Positions 55,461 to 64,000 of a stretch of DNA of 64,000 nucleotides are shown piece by piece (position 1 is the first letter of the stretch; the number at the start of each line of letters is the position of its first letter). The notes beneath the pieces are model-generated. The model made no database searches. It was not told the origin of the DNA and saw only the letters and a program-made list of their open reading frames with translations. A program made the translations under genes and the position numbers. The stretch comes from Isoetes taiwanensis. Taxonomy: Eukaryota > Streptophyta > Lycopodiopsida > Isoetales > Isoetaceae. The stretch lies in contig JAJEKV010000003.1 of assembly GCA_021234155.1 (NCBI GenBank), positions 10,168,413-10,232,412 of the forward strand. The letters run 5' to 3'.

Positions 55461-56499
55461 ACACTTGCAGTGCATTTACATGCAACTTCAATGTTGCCTT
55501 GAGCCAAGCTTTGTTTGCTCCATCCCAAAGCAATAAGAAAGGCTACCATGTCCATTCTACTAACATATTTTAAGTCGATGGAGAATCCCTCGAGAATGTC
55601 AAACCTGGCAGGGATTGCAGAGTGACTGGGATCTGATTCAGTAAAGTTTGGTGGTCTTATTGTCCTGTACAGGAAGAACTTGCATTTGGCTACATTAACT
55701 CTGTTGAAATGCTTGTTAAGTATATCAGTTTAATCTATAGTACATGCTCTTTTGTGATCTAATGCCTATGTGAGATGCTTCGTGTCTCCCCCGTGTCTTC
55801 TCTTCTATGCAACCAAATTACTAAAAGGCCTTCTTTATACGGTTGTGACCTTCAGATCCAGCAAGCAAGCTTGACTCAAAGCATTGTGATAATGCAAAAT
55901 AAAGAAATGAAATAAATTAATCGGCTTACTTGATTTTGATCATCTATCTAGCGAGGAGGTTAAGAAGCAATTACCAATCTATGTGCCCTTCCTTGGTTTC
56001 TAAATCTGCATTCAAATTGCCTGCTAATAATTGAATCTCAACCTTGCAACAGGTAAATTGAGGGCTGGATGCTTACTATAGAATGAAACATTAATGAGTT
56101 TCCAACTTTGGCTAGGAGACTCCTATTTAATATCTGTAGAAGTTGGCATGTTTTTGAAGAGAAAAAGTTTGAGAAATATACGAGTGTTATTATTTATGTA
56201 GTATCGGCTAACATCCGTCGCAGGGCCTCGAGAATAAACTTCTTAATTTCCAAAATCCTATTAGTAAGAACTCAAGCTGTTGTCTTCTTGGGGTGGTTGT
56301 GTTATCTTGTCTTTGGTTGTGTTCGATGGTCTTCTGTGAGTGTTTCTTCTGTAATGCTCTGGTCCTTCCTTGCTATTTTTCCCCAATTTTATGCTCATTC
56401 CCTACATGAAATAGGCAGACTATCTATTATTAAAATTTTAAGCAATTTTTTAAAATAGCTTTGTATTTTGCCTTTTTTTTCCCCCTTTCCCCAAATGCC
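55461..56499. other. Non-coding flank of the gene-fragment unit (copy B)
   Basis: Collinear with 9,860-10,894. No gene supported; an open frame at 56,108-56,458 is not conserved in copy A. Confidence 0.45.
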
Positions 56500-56649
56500 C
56501 CTTGTAGAACTAGTGAGCTTCTAATGTGCTAAAGCCCATCCTCGATAATCAGGCAAAATGGATGGCTCTTTAAGCCTTGTAGAACTAGTGAGCTTCTAAT
56601 GTGCTAAAGCCCATCCTCGATAATCAGGCAAAATGGATGGCTCTTTAAG
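56500..56649. repeat. 75-bp tandem duplication (copy B)
   Basis: Two units, 56,500-56,574 and 56,575-56,649, apparently identical, each starting CCTTGTAGAACTAGTGAGC. Confidence 0.87.
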
Positions 56650-56683
56650 ATTTTGGGTATTTTTTGGCATGTTCCTTTGCCAA

Positions 56684-57400
56684 GTGCAGAGCAGTCTGGT
56701 TTTATACCACAGCGGAACATTCTTCATAATGTGGCTGCTGCTTTTGAGGGAGTGCATTGGGCTCGTAGGATGAGGCAGCCCCTTGTTTTTCTTAAGCTGG
56801 ATTTTGCCAAGGCTTATGACAAAGTGTTAGGCGGGCGTTCTTAAGCGCGATATGATGCGCTGCCTTTGGGTGCGGACCTAGTTTCAGGGAAACGGTTATG
56901 AAGCTGCACGTGTCTGCTAGGGCGACAGTGTGGTGTCAGGGTGAGACCTCTTCAATCTTCTCTGTGGGCCGAGGCATTAGGCAGGGATGTCCGTTGGCCC
57001 CCTTCCCCGCTCACTATAGTGGCGTAAGCTCTCTCGCAGACTTTTTCGTGGCGCTTCTTTTGACAATGTGGTGCAAGGTCTCCGCGATGGATGATGGGTC
57101 GCAACAGTTTGCAATCAATTTCGCGGATGATACATTCCTCTTTCTTCATGCGGATGAGTTCAATCTCCGTGCAGCCAAGAATATTTTGGATGCCTTTTCT
57201 TTAGCTTCGTGGTGCTTGCTTAACCGGGTCGGCTGCTCGGCCATGTGGGTACCGGAGGAACCTCCTCCCCCGCGTGGTTGAGTCGGGCTTTCCACGGGCT
57301 CTTACACCACCACACACAATTTTGCCAAACCGTTAGGCATACCATTTGGCTTGGACATTAATGCTAGGGCAATTTGGGCGAGACATTACGTAATCTTAAG
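56684..57400 (+). pseudogene. LINE reverse transcriptase, palm region
   Basis: SGFIPQRNILHNVAAAFEGV and FLKLDFAKAYDKV carry the first catalytic Asp; GRGIRQGCPLAP is the conserved QGCPLSP-type motif; FADDTFLFLHAD is the YADD-type catalytic pair. Frame breaks occur near 56,840 and 57,000. The order fits plant L1 RT. Confidence 0.9.
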
Positions 57401-57755
57401 CAAAGATCCGAATCGGTGGAGGGGAAGTAAACTCACCATGGCTGGTAGGATTCTCGATAGCCAAGTCGGTGCTCAGAAGCACTCATGTTTATGTAGCCTC
57501 CCGCATACTTGCGCGCCGTGTGGTTAAGGAGTTGGATGACACCATTCGCAATTTTGTTTGGGGAGGAAATGAGGAGGGGGCTACAAAGTGAAGGTCGCAT
57601 GGTGGAAGTGTGTGCGCCCCGAAAGGCGGGGGCTTAGGTATGCTTGATGTGTCCTTGCACACGGCTGTTTACGTGTCGAAATTCATCCGCAGTTGTTGCA
57701 GGAACAACAATCCCCGTGATTGGCTCTGTTAGCCTGATTAAACCGCCACTCTATT

Positions 57756-58667
57756 GTGTTTAGGAAGCCAGCAATTCCGGCTCAGTTGCCGTGGGCTCTG
57801 TTTGAGGATTTGCGGCCATTCCCTCATGCTTCGCCTTTTCTTAAAGGTCTCCTCAAGGCCTGGAAGGTGGTCAAGGTTCTCTTTTCATTGGACCCTAGCA
57901 GGTGTATGGTAGCCTCATCGGCCTTTCTTTGGGTACCCTTGGATTCTGCATCTCCCTTGGCCTCTTCCCTACACCCAGGTACTCAGCGCCGATGGATTGC
58001 TGCAGGGGTAACATCCATCCGTGACTGGTATTGGGAGGGTCACCTGGCGCCGTGGGAGTTTTTTAGGGATCGATTTGGCCTTCGGCGCTGGGACATTCGG
58101 ACTTGGGCCAGAATTGCGAATGCTATTCCATTGCAGTTGTCTTCTCAAGTCAATCGCGTTTGGAAGTCGCATAGTGGACTTGATGCATCTCAGTTTGTAG
58201 CATCGGCTTATGGGCTTCTAGCGCTTCAGGACACATTGCCGCCTTCGGATAAGTGGTCACTTAAGCTTCCAGGGAGTAAGTGGCCCGCCATGTGGAAGTG
58301 GGCATGGAATACATTGCCTCCTCCTAAAATCCGTACCCTTTTATGGCAGATCTTGCACCGTAGCCTCAGGGTGAATGTCCGAGTACACAGGTTCAAGCCT
58401 CAGGTAGCGGAAACATGCCCTCTATGTGGGAGGCGCCGAGAGACCATTGAGCACTGCTTTGTCCTATGCACAGAGGTAGGGGCAGCTTGGTCCTGGGTGA
58501 GAGCCCTCTTTGGGTCTTCACCGTGGCAAATGAAGCTTCTCATGGGAGTCTTTCCTAGCGGTTGGTCGCTGGCTAAGCAAAGAAGCGTTCCATTTATGCA
58601 GAGCTTGGCTTCTGTGGTTGATTTGGAAAAGACGGAGAGCGAAGGTCTTTCAGAATGCAGTGCTTAG
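57756..58667 (+). CDS. LINE ORF2 C-terminal region with zf-RVT zinc-binding domain
   Basis: A 303-codon open stretch, the longest clean LINE frame here. The first part is the region downstream of the RT thumb. The second half has WAWNTLPPPKIRTLLWQILH, HRSLRVNVRVHRF, ETCPLCGRRRETIEHCF and VLCTEVGAAWSWV, the zf-RVT motif (CX2C...HCX4C) found at the end of plant LINE ORF2. A following frame to 58,806 ends before the poly(A) tail. Confidence 0.9.
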   Translation: MFRKPAIPAQLPWALFEDLRPFPHASPFLKGLLKAWKVVKVLFSLDPSRCMVASSAFLWVPLDSASPLASSLHPGTQRRWIAAGVTSIRDWYWEGHLAPWEFFRDRFGLRRWDIRTWARIANAIPLQLSSQVNRVWKSHSGLDASQFVASAYGLLALQDTLPPSDKWSLKLPGSKWPAMWKWAWNTLPPPKIRTLLWQILHRSLRVNVRVHRFKPQVAETCPLCGRRRETIEHCFVLCTEVGAAWSWVRALFGSSPWQMKLLMGVFPSGWSLAKQRSVPFMQSLASVVDLEKTESEGLSECSA

Positions 58668-58882
58668 CCCTTTTCGGTTGGTTCCGATCTTGAGGCATAA
58701 GTTGTGGCAGGCTTACCAAGTCTCAAGCTTGTCTGGCACAGTTAAGCGGGAAATTTGGTCGACATTCTTACAGATTGTGAATCATGATGGGCACTTCATT
58801 TCTTAGCACCACACTTATCATTGTACTTGATCACATTCTGGTGGTTTAATATATTCCTATATTCTTCAAAAAAAAAAAAAAA

Positions 58883-59533
58883 TAGGGCTTTGCCAAATGG
58901 ATTGATCTCCAAGATGTTTGGAAGTTGTTTTCCTCACTGTTTCCTTTTTTCATGAACAGTGGAATTGTTGGTTTCTTCATTCTTGGTCAGTTCTTCATGG
59001 TTATTCTTTCGATGTTGTTAAAAATGTCGATCCAAGGGAATTTCAGGTAGTCTAAGTGTTCTTTGAGAAGTCTACTTCTATATGATTCTAAGTCTTCACT
59101 GCTATATGATTCTGTTGCATTTTACCTAAATTAATGATCATTTTAAAAAAAAATAAAATAAAATAGAGGGTATAGAAAATTAGGGGCATTTTTTATACAA
59201 ATTCAATAAAGGGGTAGATTCAGGCCATCAACTCCTTTTTTGAACATTTGATTAATAAATAATGTTCGCCTATGCCAGGCCTACATAGCTTCTAGAAGAG
59301 GATTTCTTAAGGATCTTAGGCTTCCCCACCTACAATAGTAAAATGATCGTCTTGTCAAGGCAGTTTTTTAAGTGAGCTGAGAGAATTCTAGGAGATGAAA
59401 ACCCGGACAACATCAACTACTTCTGATACACAATTCTTCTCTAGGAATGCATGATATGAACAATACAAAATCCTTAGGGGCTACTTTGACTTGTGTAGAC
59501 CCAGATCTTAATGTGTAAGAGCAGTTTTATTAA
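58883..59533. other. Spacer between LINE and CACTA-like end (copy B)
   Basis: Collinear with 11,082-11,822, with a local deletion near 59,205. Nothing coding. Confidence 0.5.
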
Positions 59534-59850
59534 CACTACAAGAGAATGATGGCTAAACATCAGAATAATCGTCAGAGAGCTTTCATAAAACAGACAACTG
59601 CTCAGGCCCTTATTCCTGACTAATGTACCGACGAGTTTTATCTGACGATTTAACGTCAGAATAATCGTCAGATAATTAGTCAGATGTAGTCAGATGAATA
59701 GTTAGAAGCATAGTTAGTGTATTAGTCAGACGCTTAGTCGGCTTATTAGTCAGATAAATCGTCATCTTCTTAGTCAAACGATTCAACAAGTTTTAGTCAA
59801 TGCAATACTTAGAATATTAGTCATTGTATTTGTTGGTCTATGAACTATTG
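59534..59850 (+). mobile_element. CACTA-like transposon end with subterminal repeats (copy B)
   Basis: CACTACAAGAGAATG, then about a dozen AGTCAGA/CGTCAGA motifs in 200 bp. The TAA before the terminus could be part of the 3-bp target duplication typical of CACTA elements. The opposite end is not in the window. This copy and the one at 36,114 keep the CAG sites that copy A lacks. Confidence 0.65.
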
Positions 59851-61560
59851 CAATGTTTATATACCAAACAGGGATTTGAACCCTGATATTCCAGTTTATA
59901 ATAAGACTCTAACCTTTAATAAAACTTAGCAAAATTGGTTATAGAATTTTAGCAACACAAGATTCTAGTATATAAGAAGACAACATGCTTGTAGATCTGC
60001 ATTTGTAATCATAATAACAGCGAAAATCATAGCGCAAATGCAAATGATGCCATTACATCTATAAACATTAAAATTTCTATACTGAATTATCATTCAAGAG
60101 GTATCACATCCAACCTCTTTAAATTCCAAACACTAAAACCTGCAGAAATTACCATGAAGCTACCAAAACTAAGGAGCAAGTATCTTTCAATAATATTCAG
60201 CCATAAATAGAATGCTTAAATACTATGAAAAAATGCAAAATCCAGAAGGGAGATCTAATATGGAAAAATTTAAGTAAAATGGGTCAAATAGTTGCAGCAT
60301 TGCACAAAGCCGGGTTCAGACAAAACCTTGTGCATCAGCGGACCATTCAAAACCAATAAATCTTTTATGTTGCATTGTTCTTTAAATCAAACTAAAACTT
60401 CATGCATAAAACCTATTTTTGATGTGTCTTGAAATGTTTGAAGTTCCTCCTTGTCCGATTGAGTTTGTTTGTGAAATACAATCTAGAAGCATGTCTTCAG
60501 ACCTATTTTTTCATGTTGTAGAGCAGCACTTGCAGCACCTCTTATGGAGTAACAAAACCAAATAAATGTGGCAATATTTAACTATTTCCAAATCTATATT
60601 TGTAGCATGCATTTGTAAACCCTGCTCTAAACATTCCACACTTGCTGAAACATGTGTTAGTCGTAGAAAACCATAAGGCATATTCATAGAAGCTCTAAAA
60701 TGTGTTTTTCAAAAGCAATAAGGCACTAAAGAAATAAATACTGAGGAACGACCAAGCCAGGGTAGGAATATCAAAAATCTGTACCATTGGGATAGATTAA
60801 GCTATCTAAGATGGCGCCGCCGAAAAAGCTTTTTGAGGAAAAATTGCTAATTTTTTGAGAATTTTTAGCAAATGCTCAAGCTAGTTTTAGGCTACATCCT
60901 TGTCCTCATTGGCAATTAGCTTCCTTAAGTAAGTACCTATATATAGTTGAAGGCTTCCCTTTAACTGCCCATGCAAAGTCTATGATCATTAGCAGGTATC
61001 GAGGCCGATCATTGGGGTTAGGTCTCCATCTTTCCAACACTCGAGATAGTTATTAGGTAAGTTATAGTCCTCCTAGTAAACAGGTTCGCAAAAAGAGATA
61101 CACACTTAGATAACTGTTAGCCAGCCTCCCAAGCAAGCAAATGCCCTTCTTAATATATTGATATGGATCAAGGACTTGAACATGATCTTTTGATCTTTCA
61201 TTAGCTGGACCTACATAGGCAGTGAATCCAAATTACTAGCGTCTTGCCAAAAATTCGAGCGCCTGCGCCATCATGTCTCGCACCCTCGCCTTGAAAGATG
61301 GTAGTTTTCGTGCTTTTGGTAACCAGTGCTGTCGTTATAGCACTAGGCATGTCTTTTTAAGCAAGGTCGATAGGATTGCCACCACGATGTTCACGATGTA
61401 TCACTCTTAAGGATCCTGGCCACGATCCTGGCGAGGATATTTCCTGAAAGGGTAAATAATGTGGGGTTAACATTGTCATTTACCTGTATATTTTTTTCAA
61501 GGATCGGGCCACGTTTCTTGTCTGCATTTTTTCAAGACATTGTCTTCTGAACCGTGTTAC
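59851..61560. other. Interior of CACTA-like unit, no gene recognised (copy B)
   Basis: Collinear with 12,151-13,880. AT-rich; short frames are not conserved. Confidence 0.45.
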
Positions 61561-64000
61561 TTACCTGTTTTGAATTCTTCGTGCATCACTGAATCTTTTT
61601 CGTGGGCCCAACGTAGAACCCATGCGGATCATAACTCCTGATAAAAGTCGGAAGTGGTGCATGGAAATAGCCCAGGCCAAACCACATGTGGTAGGAGACC
61701 GCCGCAAGGATCTCTGTCTCTTTATTAGGACCAGAAAGGGCTTAGAGAATTTCGAACAGCTGGGCATAATCGTTGCTATATGGGAAGGCACGAAGAATAA
61801 TGTGCAAGATGCAATCATATGCAGCGTGGAGGATACGAAACAACTTCAATTTGTCAAGTTTGTGTTGCAGTGACAGAACTATGATCCTTCCATCAGGACT
61901 GCAAGCAAGGTAAACAAACCGGCAAGTGGCAAGGGGGTGCCTACTAGTGCAAAGGGGTATGGTTGGAACCTACAATCTTATGATTCATTGAGCTTGTCTG
62001 GGATAAAGTGCAATAGATGTATACTCGTTGGATTCAGCATGTGCAGAAAGGTCCTTTCAGCTGAGAAGAAACCTCCTTGTATTGCTTTGAAGGCTACAAA
62101 AGACAACAAACTGCCCTCACGGATGGACATGAATTGGTTGCGGGCGATGCCAAGAAGAAATTCGTTGTCCCATGTGTTGGTGTAGGCGAACTATCGACTC
62201 CCAAAGAACCTTTGGTGTCTTCGGAGCTTATACTATCTGCAAATCCTAGCGGTTCTGCCAGTCAATCCCTCCGGCCAAATGCTTAAGCCTCTTTCAGTTA
62301 GGGATTCAGATGAACAAGAAGCACCATAGCCAAGAAAGATAAGCACTTTCAAAATTAAACTTTAAAATTTAAATACCGAGGAAACATCGCAGCCTTCTTC
62401 TTCGTCTACTCCTACCTCGTCCACCATCCCAACAACTACGAGCTCTATGTTGACATGGCCAACTGCTTCACGTATGCTGGATGAGTTGAAGTTCAATCTT
62501 GATGAAAAAAAGAAGCTTGCTGAATAGACCGCCTCCAAACTTGAAGAGTTTAAAAAGTGTTATCCTATGGGAGCAAATTGATTCTAGAAGATTAGTATTT
62601 TTTATTGTGAGACAGCTCCCGCAAATCTAACTCATAGAATTCGGTCAAACGATCATGTACAAATGCTATCACAAGGTAAATTTTATCATTTGCATTTCTC
62701 ATTATTATATTACCTATTCATCAGTGGGATACCAATGCAGGAAGTTAATCACTTGGTCTCGACCGAGGAACTCTTGAACAAGAAGTTTTATATTATTTTT
62801 GGTAATCACAAAGGCACAAATTTTGTGTACTATGATGGGTAATGTCGAGCAACAGATGGAATTTGCCAAAGCATATGCAAAGAGAAGAAGTCAGTGTTAA
62901 ATGGGAACCTGTCCAACAAGGAGTATATTCAGTTATCCATATAGCGCAACGACATAATCGTGGACACAGTATACAGAGAGCCACTAATTGAAATGCTCCA
63001 GCAACTAAGGAACTAGCACAAGACATTTGGTTGCCCTCCATAAGGGCCAATAGGCACTGCAGTTGATATTTTTACGGAAGGTTAGTTTTTTATTTTATGC
63101 TATAGAAGATCGCCCTCGCGATCCTAATCAGCTCTTGTGTACAGGATTTTGTTGAAGTAGCTACAACAACCTTGAAGGTTAAAGAACTTAAGGATGAAAA
63201 GCAATTCCTTTTTATGCAAGAAGAATCATGGTCCAAGCTTGTAAATGTTATTAACAAGTGGGCAGCGCGAAAGCTGGCTGATGATCATGGGGAATTGCCA
63301 GATAAATCCTCAATTGGAGTTTTTTAACAAAACATTCCTAAGATACCTTCGAGGAATGAACAATGCCGAGGTGAGCCAACTGATGGACGAAATCCTTGAG
63401 GGCAAAGTATTCCTAAAAGTGTAGCCTAGATATGCCGGCTGTTTTGATTGCCGACAGAAGGCCTTGGATATCAGAACACTGTCACTGATGCATCGTGAAG
63501 TGTTGTCCTATGTTAATTGTGTATTAGAAAAGCAATACAGAAATTTTGAAGAGTTAGCTACATGTTCCCAGATCTCTCTGAGCAATGACTGCTGGGTATT
63601 CCCGATACAGATTTCGACTATATTAAGGCCAACTATAATAATGAATTAGTGCAAGGAAATCTTCCCAGTACTTTCTTGGAGGCTATTATCGCTATAATAA
63701 AGCCAGAAGAGGCAAAGAAAATGAAGGAGAAGAGGAACACCGTGCAGCATGTTACCAAGTCTGGTATCCTTGTGTCTCCACTGGTGTTGGAGAATGCCAC
63801 AATGGTTTTTATTGACATGTTTCACGGCGCTATGGGAAGTAAAAAAGTACACAGAGTTTTTTAGCAGGATTGCAGGCATAATGGAAGCAAAAGTTTATCA
63901 TATCATCATGTTCCTCAGATTTGCCCATTTGCCAAACAGCTTGTATAGTCAAAGTCAGATTCAAGGTAGTTCTCATGTTTCCCTTGGGGCTTACGAAGAA
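61561..64000 (+). pseudogene. Unrecognised multi-exon-like coding remnant (copy B), runs off the window
   Basis: Frames shared with copy A: KSRKWCMEIAQAKPHVVGDR, FEQLGIIVAIWEGTKNNVQD and FVKFVL (61,622-61,873); GYGWNLQSYDSLSLSGIKC and KKPPCIALKATKDNK (61,937-62,185); FVVPCVGVGELSTPKEP (about 62,160); EVATTTLKVKELKDEKQF and SWSKLVNVINKWAARKLADD (63,150-63,310); HREVLSYVNCVLEKQYRNF (63,464-63,649); and FLEAIIAIIKPEEAKKMKEK with LENATMVFIDMFHGAMGSKK (63,649-63,864). Conservation between copies and exon-like spacing argue for real coding origin; I do not recognise the family. Confidence 0.4.

Larger units (their letters stand above)
56684..58882 (+). mobile_element. 5'-truncated L1-type LINE with poly(A) tail
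   Basis: Inserted between GTTCCTTTGCCAA and TAGGGCTTTGCCAAATGG, a site continuous in copy A (11,071-11,095). It ends in 15 A residues (58,868-58,882), some possibly from the target A-run, so the target duplication cannot be defined. It holds the C-terminal half of ORF2: RT from the SGFIPQR block to the end, then a zinc-binding domain. The endonuclease and RT N-terminus are absent. Confidence 0.92.

Noticed and set aside
56108-56458. 116-codon plus-strand hydrophobic frame as a membrane protein
   Set aside because: Not conserved in copy A and located in otherwise non-coding flank.

Overview
The window looks like intergenic heterochromatin of a seed plant, most likely an angiosperm. It holds a Ty1/copia element with an initiator-Met-tRNA primer site, a Ty3/gypsy element, 5'-truncated L1-type LINEs with poly(A) tails, a CACTA-like transposon end, a hAT-type non-autonomous element, and intron-bearing pieces of plant genes. 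I find no intact host gene; every host-like coding piece is a broken fragment inside a repeat.

Layout. 1-7.2 kb and 29.7-35.8 kb are two versions of the same mosaic, built from modules I call M1, E, D and F. E (about 1.74 kb) is a non-LTR-like element with an L1-ORF1p-like reading frame, no reverse transcriptase and a short TATC-type tail. 7.7-17 kb (copy A) and 37.1-64 kb (copy B) are two copies of a second unit. It carries a ZFWD-like WD40 fragment, a charged coiled-coil fragment with an intron, a DEAH-helicase HA2/OB fragment, a 75-bp tandem duplication, a CACTA-like end with subterminal repeats, and unrecognised coding-like sequence. Copy B is split by an 11-kb gypsy element (39,034-55,358, minus strand, TSD CTCAT), itself split by a 5.2-kb copia element (48,708-53,954, plus strand, TSD GGACA, identical LTRs), and also carries a 2.2-kb LINE. 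Copy A keeps the unoccupied target sites. 17-29.7 kb holds a gypsy pol relic, two diverged ORF1p-like relics (one on the minus strand), a hAT-type element with an 8-bp TSD, and a LINE tail with a perfect 13-bp TSD. 35.83-37.10 kb is a patchwork of short pieces joined at 3-6 bp microhomologies.

Main caution and main discovery. Where copies can be aligned by eye, a large share of the differences falls on CAG/CTG trinucleotides: CAG in one copy reads CGG, CG or GCG in the other, and CTG reads CG, ACG or CGG. CWG is the symmetric CHG-methylation context of plant transposons, so I read this as a modification-dependent sequencing or polishing error that leaves a methylation footprint in the assembly. 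Many frameshifts in the transposon genes fall at such sites, so pseudogene calls and LTR ages should be treated with care.
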